A stretch of DNA of 48,845 bases from Actinomycetales bacterium SN12 (GTDB lineage Bacteria > Actinomycetota > Actinomycetes > Actinomycetales > Microbacteriaceae): assembly GCA_002837415.1 (NCBI GenBank), contig PJCV01000009.1, positions 1-48,845 on the forward strand. The letters are read 5' to 3'. The first letter of the stretch is position 1, and each line of letters begins with the position of its first letter. This document shows positions 24,375-32,371 of this stretch, piece by piece. The translations under genes and the position numbers were made by a program. The notes under the pieces were generated by a model. The model had not been told where the DNA came from. It saw nothing but the letters and a program-made list of their open reading frames with translations, and searched no databases.

Positions 24375-25271
24375 TCAGGCGACCGGGAACGCTCTCGCGA
24401 TCCGGGCGTGCACAGCGTCGATGTCGATCGCTGCATCAGGGGCCGCGGCGATCCGCTTGAGGAGCAGCCTCGGCCAGAGGACCTGAATGTCGTCGACGGT
24501 GAAGCTGCCGCCGATCATCGGCCAGTCGGCGTCGAGGAAGCAGAGCGCGCCGCGGACGGGGATGCCGGGGTCGTCGAGCGTGTGTGTCATGAGAGCGATC
24601 TGCTTGTGCACGCCGGCGACGAGCTTGCTGCCATCGCGGCCGCCGATCTTGAGCGTCTCTACTCGTGGGCGGAGGATGCCGCCGTCGACGTGAAGAGCCG
24701 GGCGCTTGTCCTTGTACCGCTTGGCGTCGATCACCCACACACCAGAGTTCGCCACGGCGATGTGGTCGATGTTCGCGCGCGTGCCGGGGATGCGCCGGTC
24801 GTGCAGCGCCCGTGCGGGTGCAGGCAGCGTCTCGAGCCGCGCCGCGAGCTTCTCTTCGCCGATCGCGCCGCGTTCCCAGGAGCGAGTGCTCGCCGGCTCA
24901 TCAGAGAGGGCCAGGATCAGTCCACCGAGCTTCGGATGATTCGAGCGATTACGCTGCTCCCGGCTGTCGCGGCGACGCTCGTACTCACGGCGCGCTGACG
25001 CGCCCGCGGTGCCCTCGTCGATCTCGACTGGCTCGAGCGCGCGCTCCGATGCCGTCCGGATCTGCTCGAACGGGGCGCTCCAGGCGGGGGCAGCCTCAGC
25101 TGGCGCTGGAGTCGCGGCTGGACGACAGCTGACGCAGCGCACCCGGCGTGCAGCGCGCTCGTAGACAGCCTGCGTGCCCGCCGGTAGGACCGTGCCGCAG
25201 AGGTGGCAGACACCGTCGAAGCGGAGGCGCATCTGCTTCTCGCCGGAGGTGGCGGTGGGCTCGGTGGTCAT
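24375..25271 (-). CDS. NERD-domain nuclease-related protein with N-terminal zinc site
   Basis: Residues ~18-60 contain two Cys pairs (CHLCG and CVSC), a small zinc ribbon. A charged linker follows, then a NERD domain at about residues 130-250: GAIGEEKLAARLE, NIDHIAVANSGVWVIDAKRY (Asp and Asp-x-Lys catalytic pattern) and an ending with CFLDADWP. NERD proteins are predicted DNA nucleases. The gene stands alone on the minus strand behind a 126-bp gap from the RES/Xre pair. Its first codons and upstream bases resemble those of the shorter gene at 30785-31060. Confidence 0.85.
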   Translation of the reverse strand: MTTEPTATSGEKQMRLRFDGVCHLCGTVLPAGTQAVYERAARRVRCVSCRPAATPAPAEAAPAWSAPFEQIRTASERALEPVEIDEGTAGASARREYERRRDSREQRNRSNHPKLGGLILALSDEPASTRSWERGAIGEEKLAARLETLPAPARALHDRRIPGTRANIDHIAVANSGVWVIDAKRYKDKRPALHVDGGILRPRVETLKIGGRDGSKLVAGVHKQIALMTHTLDDPGIPVRGALCFLDADWPMIGGSFTVDDIQVLWPRLLLKRIAAAPDAAIDIDAVHARIARAFPVA

Positions 25272-25391
25272 GCTCTGAACCTATCGAGGCATGTGGACAG
25301 CGGCGAAAGAGAGAAGACAGCGCCCCGGCGGAAGTTGGGGAGGGAGGGCACGTCGCCGGGGCGCTGATGGAGCTGACGGGGCGCGAGCTCG

Positions 25392-25817
25392 TCAGCTGGT
25401 GGGGTCGAGCTCCTGGTGCTCGACGATCCACTTCTGCAGGCGCGGGTACACCCAGAAGCTGTAGATGCCGAGGGTGATCACGCACAGCAGGAACCACTTC
25501 ACCCAGTGGCCGAAGAGCCCGGGGGCAGACCCCGTGAAGCGCAGGCGCTGGCCGTTGATCAAGGTGTGCTTGGTCTTCCAGCGGTACGTCATGACGATGG
25601 CCCAGGGGTAGCAGATGCCGAGGGTCAGGACGGTGACGAAGAAGCCGGCGATGCCGACCCAGAGCCAGCTGCCGGCGCCGCCGGTGAAGCCGAACTGCAG
25701 GTGAGGCACGCGGTGCGCGCCGGGGGCGGGCACCGTGGCGGGGACGCCAGCCTGAGCGGGACCCGAGGTGTGCATGGGGATCGCGGGAGCGCCAGTGGCG
25801 ATCTCGGGTGTGGTCAT
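25392..25817 (-). CDS. DUF898-like membrane protein, 141 aa
   Basis: An N-terminal Pro/Ala-rich cytoplasmic tail of about 45 residues is followed by two hydrophobic helices (WVGIAGFFVTVLTLGICYPW and WVKWFLLCVITLGIYSFWVY). The repeated 'TLGI-Y/C-x-F/P-W' ends and the intervening INGQRLRFTG segment are characteristic of DUF898/YjgN-type membrane proteins. The role is unknown. It is unlinked to neighbours. Confidence 0.75.
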   Translation of the reverse strand: MTTPEIATGAPAIPMHTSGPAQAGVPATVPAPGAHRVPHLQFGFTGGAGSWLWVGIAGFFVTVLTLGICYPWAIVMTYRWKTKHTLINGQRLRFTGSAPGLFGHWVKWFLLCVITLGIYSFWVYPRLQKWIVEHQELDPTS

Positions 25818-26086
25818 GTCGGGGCGTTCCTTTCGCGCTGCTCAGGGCAGCCGGGCAGAGTGCGCACCGGGCGGTGCGCTCTTCGGGTAGCGAGGGGCGC
25901 ACGATGCACTATCGACAGCTGCGGCCTCGCCGGTATACGTTCTTCGTGCTGCATCGAGGGGCTGCGGCTGCAAGCAGAGCTGGGGACACAGCAAGAGCCG
26001 CTCGATGGGGATATCGGCGGCTCTTGTTGCGCTGCGGTGCAGCTGTGTCGGTCAGACGGGTCCGGGGATCGAGTGCGCCTGTCGGG

Positions 26087-26620
26087 CTAGCTTCCGGTGT
26101 GGGTGTGCGGAGTCCAGGCGGAGCCGTCGTAGTAGCGGAGTCTGCTTGGGTTCTCATAGTCCGGGTACCAACCGGCTGGGTACGACTGTGGCGTCTGGGG
26201 GCGAACAGCGATCTTCCGGCTCCACGCATAGCCATCCCACCAGCGGAGGCGTTCGTTGTTCATCGGGTCCGGAAGCCAACCAGCGGGTGACTCCGGTCGC
26301 GGTAGCCGCGCGAGCTCCTCATCCGCGTTGGCCTTCTTCCGTGCAACGCCGCCGGCCACGGCCATGCCGACATCCACAGCGACCCCAAGCGCGAAGCTGC
26401 GACGGTCACTCTTCCTTTGGCGGGCAATCCGCGCGTTTTCCTGCCGTCGCGCTTGGTTCTGGTCCCACACCTGCTGGGATTGCCTGTCCTTAACAGCATT
26501 CGCGCTGATCTTGCGCTGACGGTCGTTCTCTGCCACCGTCGCGCAGGCCCAGCACCCGTTCTTGTAACTACCGTGGTTGACGCACCCGCGGTCGTAGAGG
26601 CCGAGATCGAGTATGCCCAT
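26087..26620 (-). CDS. protein with two DUF2510 domains, 177 aa
   Basis: The N-terminus has a Cys/His-rich segment (CVNHGSYKNGCWAC), a possible metal site, then a basic helix (RQRKISANAVKDRQ) and a short hydrophobic stretch. The C-terminal half holds two tandem DUF2510 modules, each with the GW-x-P-D-P...LR-x-WDG-x-WT pattern (AGWLPDPMNNERLRWWDGYA and AGWYPDYENPSRLRYYDGSA). DUF2510 is common in actinobacterial membrane and surface-related proteins and has no assigned function. Confidence 0.85.
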   Translation of the reverse strand: MGILDLGLYDRGCVNHGSYKNGCWACATVAENDRQRKISANAVKDRQSQQVWDQNQARRQENARIARQRKSDRRSFALGVAVDVGMAVAGGVARKKANADEELARLPRPESPAGWLPDPMNNERLRWWDGYAWSRKIAVRPQTPQSYPAGWYPDYENPSRLRYYDGSAWTPHTHTGS

Positions 26621-26835
26621 CGTGAACTCCTAAGTGCTTCTTGGTGTCGGGCAATCTCGTCTGTGAGGCGCGCGATCCATTGAGCTGACGTTATCAGCGG
26701 TCGTATTCGTAGAGGTGTCGTTGAAGGTTCGGAGACTGTCACTGAATCTGAACTATTTGCAATGCGATCCAGTCCGCTGATCTCCGTCTGGTGTCGATCG
26801 CCTCGAGTTATTCCTGATCCTGATACTTTTCAGGA

Positions 26836-27195
26836 ATGGCACGCAGAATCATCCACCAGCTCGTCGACGACATCGACGGAGCAGTCCTCGAGGTCGGCGC
26901 CGGCGAGCAGGTCAGCTTCGCGCTCGACGGCCGCGCGTACGAGATCGACCTGTCCGAGACCAACGCGCAGGCTCTGCGCGACGCGCTGCAGCCGTGGATC
27001 GAAGCCGGGCGCCCGGTCTCCGCCGGCGGCAGCCAGGCGGGTCGTGGGCGGCGTGGGCCTCAGGGTGCGAGCGGCTCGGGCGCGAAGCGGGATCTTGCTG
27101 CCGTGCGCAGCTGGGCGCGCGAGAACGGGCACGAGGTCTCTGACCGCGGCCGCGTGCCGGCGTCCGTTCTCGAGGCGTACGACGCCGCGAACTGA
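26836..27195 (+). CDS. lsr2: Lsr2 nucleoid-associated protein / xenogeneic silencer
   Basis: This full-length Lsr2 (119 aa) has an N-terminal dimerisation domain with [15 protein letters not shown] and an acidic strand region to about residue 60, a flexible Gly/Ser linker, and a C-terminal DNA-binding domain. The minor-groove hook is seen as [13 protein letters not shown] (RGR motif). It bridges AT-rich foreign DNA. A copy inside an accessory region may silence the island itself or stand in for the chromosomal Lsr2. A 61-aa gene follows 15 bases later. Confidence 0.93.
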   Translation: MARRIIHQLVDDIDGAVLEVGAGEQVSFALDGRAYEIDLSETNAQALRDALQPWIEAGRPVSAGGSQAGRGRRGPQGASGSGAKRDLAAVRSWARENGHEVSDRGRVPASVLEAYDAAN

Positions 27196-27210
27196 ATCTG
27201 GGTATCCACG

Positions 27211-27396
27211 ATGAGTGCTGATCTCTCGGGCGGCGTTGCCGAGGGTGACGAGGCCTATCGGACATGCTCGGAATGCGGTCGCGACTGTGAGCCGTCGCCT
27301 CTCTCTACGGAGCAGGGAATGAGGATCGCTTTCGTGTGCCCTCTACACGGCGTTCACACCGTGGTAGACCCGTTCGAAGGGCAGCGCTTCGAGTGA
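27211..27396 (+). CDS. small Cys-rich protein, 61 aa
   Basis: Contains CSECGRDC and, 26 residues on, CPLHGVH, a possible zinc ribbon. It begins 15 bases after Lsr2 and is probably co-transcribed. The ATG 27211 has only a weak ribosome binding site. No family is recognised. Confidence 0.5.
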   Translation: MSADLSGGVAEGDEAYRTCSECGRDCEPSPLSTEQGMRIAFVCPLHGVHTVVDPFEGQRFE

Positions 27397-27437
27397 TCCC
27401 GAACGCGCTCTGGCGACGGCAGTCGCTTTGAAGCGAG

Positions 27438-27773
27438 GTGTGTCCCCGTTGTCCGACCGGTTGGGAAGGTGGGGACACGATCGACGACGGCACTCAGGCC
27501 CCTGACACTCCGGAAACCGTTTCCGCACTGGGAACGTTCGGACCGGCGTCGATGGCCGCTGCGCTCGTTAAACGCCCGAGCATGTACATCGGGTTCGATC
27601 CCACTTACCGGGAGGCGATGGCTTTCGCCCGAGGTATGAAGATGGCACTGATCATGGCTGGCTACCATACGGATTACGCAGCCACTCATCGGAAACTTGA
27701 TCAAGACGGTACCCTCGGAGGGCGCCATTCTCCCGAGGGCCAGGCGGGGGGCATCAGGTCGCTGGAGTCTTAA
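27438..27773 (+). CDS. hypothetical protein with RPSMYIG motif, 111 aa
   Basis: The N-terminal ~35 residues are low complexity. The core reads MAAALVKRPSMYIGFDPTYR, then AFARGMKMALIMAG. The K-R-P-x-MYIG string is reminiscent of the 'RPxMYIG' turn of GyrB-type proteins, but no ATP-binding boxes follow, so it is not a gyrase. Small proteins with this motif exist with unknown function. The start is uncertain: GTG 27438 directly abuts GAGG, and ATG 27552 is another possibility. Confidence 0.45.
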   Translation: MCPRCPTGWEGGDTIDDGTQAPDTPETVSALGTFGPASMAAALVKRPSMYIGFDPTYREAMAFARGMKMALIMAGYHTDYAATHRKLDQDGTLGGRHSPEGQAGGIRSLES

Positions 27774-28039
27774 TTCGCCGCCCTCTTCGAGGCGACAGCT
27801 CGCCTAAGCGAGCACGGCAACGATTGACCTGAGCCCCGACAGGGCAAGTGAACGAAGTTCGCCCAGGAGAGCATTGAAGCAGTCGTCGAGGAGCGCCACC
27901 AGCTCATCATGAGCACGTTGGCTGGATCGCCAGCGCAGGCATGAGCGCGAGCACGGCTCTGCCCGGCTTGTGCGGACGCCTCCGTAGAGTGATGTACGGG
28001 AGCGTCTATTCGCCCGCACCGGAACGACGGGAGCACGTC

Positions 28040-28897
28040 TTGATCACCTTCGCCGATTTCCTGCCCGTCCCGGAGCCGCAGCTCACGAAGGTGAAGTTCA
28101 ACATGCGCTCCGGTGACGGCAGCGGTGAAGCCTTGGACTTCCTCATGGACGACCACGAGCGCTGGCTTAATTTCGGTCGCTGGCGCACGAAGCAGACGAA
28201 CAACAACATGGGCGGCGCTCGCTACCTGCTGTCGTTCGCCCAGTACTACCCCTATGGGCCGCAGTACTTCATTTTCGGCGGCGCGTACGAGGTGACCGAG
28301 ATCAAGCCCGATCGGTTCGACGATCATGGCTACGACCTGACACCGCTACCGCTGCACGAGGACTTCATCAAGCGCCTCATCATCAAGCTAGACAGGCCCA
28401 TCGGCCGGACGCCATACCTGCGCCACTACGTGGGATTGCAGGAGAGCCTGCTTCATCCCGAGGTCTACGAGCTCGCACCGGACGTCAAGCTCGGCACGTT
28501 CCCCGGATACCAGAACGTCCGACTGCGGCATCACGAGATGCAGCGCATCATCGCCGGCGATGAGCCCAGTTGGAGGGACGCGCTCTCCAGCGTGAAGGGC
28601 GTGTACGTGATCACGGACCTCAGTAACGGACGGCTGTACGTCGGGTCAGCGTCCGGAGAGGCCAACGGCCTGTGGCAGCGCTGGTCCAGCTACGCGCACC
28701 TGAAGAATCTCACCGGCGGCAACCGGGAGCTCGAGCAGCTGCGCACGGACCTCGGCGACGCGCACATCGTGGAGAACTTCCAGTACTCGATCCTGGAGAT
28801 CTTCGACCCCAAGACTCGGGCCGACACGATCCTGACACGCGAGTCGTTCTGGAAGAACGCGCTGGACAGCCGAGCGCACGGGATGAACTGGAACTGA
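28040..28897 (+). CDS. GIY-YIG nuclease-domain protein, 285 aa
   Basis: The TTG 28040 start has CGGGAG seven bases upstream and begins LITFADFLPV; ATG 27992 is an alternative without ribosome binding site. Residues ~1-170 form an N-terminal domain of unknown type (LNFGRWRTKQTNNNMGG, YYPYGPQYFIFGG). The GIY-YIG domain occupies residues ~180-285: KGVYVITDLSNGRLYVGSAS (GVY...YVG), RW-x-x-Y, and a Glu in the final helix (TRESFWKNAL). This architecture resembles Eco29kI/Hpy188I-type or defence-related GIY-YIG enzymes, without a linked methylase. It is followed by two minus-strand GIY-YIG genes. Confidence 0.8.
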   Translation: MITFADFLPVPEPQLTKVKFNMRSGDGSGEALDFLMDDHERWLNFGRWRTKQTNNNMGGARYLLSFAQYYPYGPQYFIFGGAYEVTEIKPDRFDDHGYDLTPLPLHEDFIKRLIIKLDRPIGRTPYLRHYVGLQESLLHPEVYELAPDVKLGTFPGYQNVRLRHHEMQRIIAGDEPSWRDALSSVKGVYVITDLSNGRLYVGSASGEANGLWQRWSSYAHLKNLTGGNRELEQLRTDLGDAHIVENFQYSILEIFDPKTRADTILTRESFWKNALDSRAHGMNWN

Positions 28898-28906
28898 GGA
28901 TCCCGA

Positions 28907-29518
28907 TCAGCTGGACCCTTCGTCGCGCGCGGAGAACTCGCGGCGCTTGATCACCTGGTCGACACCGACGATGGAAGCGAGCTTCGCCACGTCGCGGCCG
29001 CCGCGGATGCGGTTGATCATGAAGTCGGGCGGGAACTGCTCGAGCAGCGGGTTCTCGGTGGCGAACGAGCGCGAGGTCTTCAGCGCGAAGATGCGCGTCG
29101 TGTCGAGAGCGCGGAAGCTGTCGATCGAGATGATCGAGGTTTGGGGGTCTCCCCAGATGAGCCGGTCCAGGGGTTTCGTCCCGGTCCAGTGCTGCTTGAT
29201 GCGCTTCAGGATGCCTACGGAGGCATCAGCGGCGCCGACGTAGGCCTGACGGTACTCGTCGAGCACGATGACGTAGAGCCCGGCGACGCCGTCCCACTTC
29301 GTGAGGTCGGTGACCTCGACCATGCCGCGCTGGCTCGTCACGGCGCGTTGCAGCGCTGCGTCGAACTCTCCGTGGTCGAGGGACGCGAAGTGCACCATGT
29401 TGAGGTCGAAGTTCGCCAGCGCCTGGGCTTGCATCTCCTCGCACCAGGCGTCGGTGTAGATCCTGTGCTCGGCGTCCTCGTAGAACTGATCGACCCTGTC
29501 CCAGAATTCGGGATCCAT
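28907..29518 (-). CDS. GIY-YIG-like domain protein, 203 aa
   Basis: From ATG 29518 (MDPEFWDRVDQFYEDAEHRI) the first ~85 residues are helical. A GIY-YIG-like core follows: VAGLYVIVLDEYRQAYVGAA (GLY...YVG), RIKQHW, RLIWGDPQTS and a closing ENPLLEQFPPDFMINRIRGG. The frame remains open and partly protein-like upstream of this ATG, in competition with the neighbouring gene's frame, so a frameshift may have separated one longer gene into two. The function is presumably nucleolytic but unproven. Confidence 0.7.
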   Translation of the reverse strand: MDPEFWDRVDQFYEDAEHRIYTDAWCEEMQAQALANFDLNMVHFASLDHGEFDAALQRAVTSQRGMVEVTDLTKWDGVAGLYVIVLDEYRQAYVGAADASVGILKRIKQHWTGTKPLDRLIWGDPQTSIISIDSFRALDTTRIFALKTSRSFATENPLLEQFPPDFMINRIRGGRDVAKLASIVGVDQVIKRREFSARDEGSS

Positions 29519-29985
29519 GTCCCGTGTCCCGCGAGAGAGCGACGAGCGCTTACTGATCCTGGCGTAAGTGTCGCGTGACGTCGGAGGCTCAGACCACGGG
29601 TCGCGCGCACGGGGATGCCGAAGTGGATGGCGGACTCCGTGCTCCTGGTATTCGTGCCAGCCCGCCGGATGGAGACCGCGACGCCCCAGATCTTCCGCGG
29701 CGGTCGCGGCTGCCATCGGTGCCAGATGAGGGAGTGCCCGGAGTCGACGAGCGCCTGCAGTGCCGCGTTGACCTCAGCGCCGATCTCGACGTTGAAGATG
29801 CGCGCGGGATCGAACTCGAGGTGTTCGTCTTCGGGGATGAGCTTGTGCTGGTCGAGCTCCCACGGGTCGGCGGCGACTACGAGGAAGCCGGCATCTGTCA
29901 GCTCGCGGTGCAGCTGGTCGGCCTGCTCGGCCGAGGGCGCCCACACGAGCGTCTCGCGCGGCGTGGTGGTGATCTCGAGTTCCAT
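29338..29985 (-). CDS. hypothetical protein; C-terminal part uncertain
   Basis: ATG 29985 opens a convincing protein of about 125 residues: MELEITTTPRETLVWAPSAE, a helix, FLVVAADPWELDQHK, then NVEIGAEVNAALQALVDSGH and a WHRWQPRPPRKIWGVAVSIR block. After about 29600 the frame becomes Ser/Thr/Arg-rich while the frame of the GIY-YIG gene 28907-29518 becomes good. The overlap of the two frames (~180 bases) is therefore probably not real coding. Either this gene's true end was lost by mutation or a frameshift joins it to the GIY-YIG gene. It starts seven bases after the stop of the 201-aa GIY-YIG gene. Confidence 0.5.
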   Translation of the reverse strand: MELEITTTPRETLVWAPSAEQADQLHRELTDAGFLVVAADPWELDQHKLIPEDEHLEFDPARIFNVEIGAEVNAALQALVDSGHSLIWHRWQPRPPRKIWGVAVSIRRAGTNTRSTESAIHFGIPVRATRGLSLRRHATLTPGSVSARRSLAGHGTWIPNSGTGSISSTRTPSTGSTPTPGARRCKPRRWRTSTSTWCTSRPSTTESSTQRCNAP

Positions 29986-29992
29986 GGGACTC

Positions 29993-30598
29993 TCAGCTCT
30001 CAGGGCGCCATGCGGCAGCTTCTGCGGCCATCGCGGCACGTGCAGCAGAGAGGCGGGCGAGCTTGCCGGGGTTCTTGTCCAGGTTGATTGGCGGCGTGAA
30101 GCGCACGATGACCGCGGTCTCGACGTCGCCCAGCGGGACGGGCATGCCCGTCGGCGCAGGCCAGACAGCCAGCGTGAGGCGCGAGTGCATCCACTCATTG
30201 AGGCGCGCGTCCCCGCCGCTGGCGAGTCCATAGTTCGAGAAGCGCTCGGGCTTCGCAAGATTGCGCGGCACGCCGTGCAGATCGAGTGACTCACGCAGGA
30301 GAGCTGCGAACGATCGGCGCACGGTCGAGCCGCCGGTGCGCGGCGTGGAGCTCGGGCTCGTGGCGAAGTGGCCGTTCAGGTCGCGAGAGACCAGGCTCTC
30401 CTCGGCCTTGCCCACGTAGAGGGGCATGTCGGGTACCGGCTCGAGTTGGAGGTCGCGCCAAGCGCGCTCGTCGCCGTAGATGGCGTACAGGCCCGGGCGT
30501 GCGGGGACATGTTGCGCAGCATTGGTGATCGCCCAGCGCTCACCATTGAGCACAGCGACGGCGGCCGCGGCGAGGTCCTCCAGGGAGAGTTCAGTCAT
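29993..30598 (-). CDS. GIY-YIG nuclease family protein, 201 aa
   Basis: Residues ~30-130 carry the domain: RPGLYAIYGDERAW, MPLYVGKAEESLVSRDLNGH, then GGSTVRRSFAALL. This is the common 'GLYAI...LYVGKAE.SL..R...H...STLRRSL' branch. A second half with FSNYGLASGGDARLNEWMHS and an ending rich in Ala helices follows. ATG 30598 is first in a minus-strand run with the MELEITT gene seven bases behind it. Role: predicted nuclease in a putative defence cluster. Confidence 0.8.
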   Translation of the reverse strand: MTELSLEDLAAAAVAVLNGERWAITNAAQHVPARPGLYAIYGDERAWRDLQLEPVPDMPLYVGKAEESLVSRDLNGHFATSPSSTPRTGGSTVRRSFAALLRESLDLHGVPRNLAKPERFSNYGLASGGDARLNEWMHSRLTLAVWPAPTGMPVPLGDVETAVIVRFTPPINLDKNPGKLARLSAARAAMAAEAAAWRPES

Positions 30599-30784
30599 GT
30601 GGTGACTCTACGGGCGTGACCGGCTTCTCAGAGCCGGCGCTCGTCGCCTCATCCCGGCGACCTCCAAAGAGACCCCTATCGTCGGCGTATTGCCACGCCA
30701 CCCACGACAATGCGTCAGGCTCATGACCCACGTGTCAGACGTCGCCGAGACCGTCTGCGACCTCGATCTCGAGTTCGTCTAACA

Positions 30785-31060
30785 TCATCCGATGTATGCG
30801 AACGACTTCTCGGCGGCGATGACTTCGCGGGCATCCCTGAGAGGATCGCCATCACTCAGCAGTTGGGCCGTCGCAGCACCGCGATTAGCGTGCGCAACGC
30901 CAGGTCCACGGTGTTCGCGGTCGGACGTGGCGCCTGCGAGGCGTCTGGCCTGCATCAACGTCTCCTGGTCGGTGTCGACCGGTGTCGTGTCGATAGCTGG
31001 GTCCTCGGGGGGGGGACGATTCAGCTTCTCTTCGGAGGCGGCAGCGGGCTCGTTGGTCAT
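30785..31060 (-). CDS. hypothetical protein, possible remnant related to the NERD gene
   Basis: The first ~12 residues (MTNEPAAASEEK) and the ~50 bases upstream of the start resemble those of the NERD gene at 25271 (MTTEPTATSGEK). After that the proteins differ, and no zinc or NERD motif remains. The rest is polar and low complexity, ending EVIAAEKSFAYIG. Most likely it is a truncated and rearranged copy that still carries the start region. It may not be expressed as a functional protein. Confidence 0.35.
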   Translation of the reverse strand: MTNEPAAASEEKLNRPPPEDPAIDTTPVDTDQETLMQARRLAGATSDREHRGPGVAHANRGAATAQLLSDGDPLRDAREVIAAEKSFAYIG

Positions 31061-31189
31061 GGTCTGAAGCTAGCGAGAACGGGTGACAGTGGGCCACAGG
31101 ACAGAAGACGCTCGACGTCCGTCTAAAGCAGACCTGGGAACGAGTCGGTGCGCAATAAGAAACGGCGGTGACAAACGTCCCTAGACGTA

Positions 31190-32371
31190 TCAGGCCACAT
31201 GCCCCACCACGTCTGAGTCGTCTTCGCCACTCGGCGGGAGCAGGACTTCAATCCTTTGCTCTAGAAGTGCATCGAGTAGCGCGGCTCTTGCTGCGCGGGC
31301 CCGGAGTCGCTCTCCGGACACGGCATCGATCTGGCCGCGGATCGCCTCCAGCGCAGCGACCACCCTGGTCCGCTCGTCCTCGGTTTCGGGCATTGCGACG
31401 GTAGTGGAGAACAGTTCATTCCTGTTCACCTTTGGCATCTTCAGGCGGGCTGAGAGAGCAGTTGTCTGTGACGTGAACGCGTCCTCGAGAAGCGCCTCGC
31501 GCAATAAGGCGGGCGGAGTGCCGTTTAAAGGTGAAAGAGGGTACGCGTCCGCGCTGCAGAGCGCGACGAACCCAGGAAACGCAGCCTTTCGCAGCCCCGG
31601 CCGAATCTTCGAGTACACGACGTCGCTCGCACCGACAAGATACTTGCCGCTGATCACCCCATCCTCTCGGGCCGTTCGCGGGTTCACGAGGCGTCCCGTG
31701 CCCTTCTCGATCACGTCGACGCCGATGTGCAGAAGATCGGCGTGCTCGTCGTCTTTGGGGTCAACGAGTCGAGCGGTGATCTCGCATACGGACGACAACG
31801 GGACGCGCGGGCATTCTGTTAGCAGGTGCTGGCGAGTCGCGGTCAGCATCTTGACGAGCGCCGACTCTTCCGATTCGAGGGCCTCGATGTACCGGTCCAC
31901 AGCGGTGATGACTTCCACGATGCGCCGCTGGACGGGAGGCGGTGGAAGTGGAATAGTCCAGGCCTCGAAGTCCGCCTCCTTCCACCGAGCACGTCCGTCC
32001 CTTCCACTTCTGAGCTTGGCAATTCGGTTCAGGTTGCCCTGGCTCGCAAAGCAGAGTGCGAGGAACTGCGCGTCGAGTTCGGAAGACCTGACGGCATAGA
32101 GAGGAAACTCGTTTGTGACCAGAGCCCCGTCAAGATAAGGGGGAACGACGGCGAACGGGCCGTTCTGGGCGTCGATGCGACAGAAAATGAAGTCGCCCTC
32201 GTGCGCGAGCCCCAAGGCCTTCGTCTTCGACCGGCTTGCCGGGCGCAGGTACGCGCCTTTGCCGTACCAACGGATGCCCATAGTGACGTAGTCCTGTCCG
32301 GGGTCGATCGCCACCTTCTCTGAACGCCGCGTGACGTACTCACCTACGGTGACGGTCGGCCAGTCAGACAT
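31190..32371 (-). CDS. restriction-modification specificity (S) subunit, HsdS/BcgIB-like
   Basis: Two target-recognition domains separated and ended by coiled helices are visible. TRD1 covers about residues 1-135 (YVTMGIRWYGKGAYLRPASR, RWKEADFEAWTIPLPPPPVQ), followed by a helical conserved region. TRD2 covers about residues 190-330 (VYSKIRPGLRKAAF, LKMPKVNRNELFSTTVAMPE), then a second helical region. This is the standard Type I/IIB S-subunit layout. ATG 32371 overlaps the 3' end of the upstream gene by eight bases. It would direct the nuclease-methylase protein to a bipartite DNA site. Confidence 0.88.
   Translation of the reverse strand: MSDWPTVTVGEYVTRRSEKVAIDPGQDYVTMGIRWYGKGAYLRPASRSKTKALGLAHEGDFIFCRIDAQNGPFAVVPPYLDGALVTNEFPLYAVRSSELDAQFLALCFASQGNLNRIAKLRSGRDGRARWKEADFEAWTIPLPPPPVQRRIVEVITAVDRYIEALESEESALVKMLTATRQHLLTECPRVPLSSVCEITARLVDPKDDEHADLLHIGVDVIEKGTGRLVNPRTAREDGVISGKYLVGASDVVYSKIRPGLRKAAFPGFVALCSADAYPLSPLNGTPPALLREALLEDAFTSQTTALSARLKMPKVNRNELFSTTVAMPETEDERTRVVAALEAIRGQIDAVSGERLRARAARAALLDALLEQRIEVLLPPSGEDDSDVVGHVA

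Noticed and set aside
29575..30289. Plus-strand frames of 170-224 codons opposite the GIY-YIG genes
   Set aside because: They mirror well-supported minus-strand genes and have shadow-type composition.
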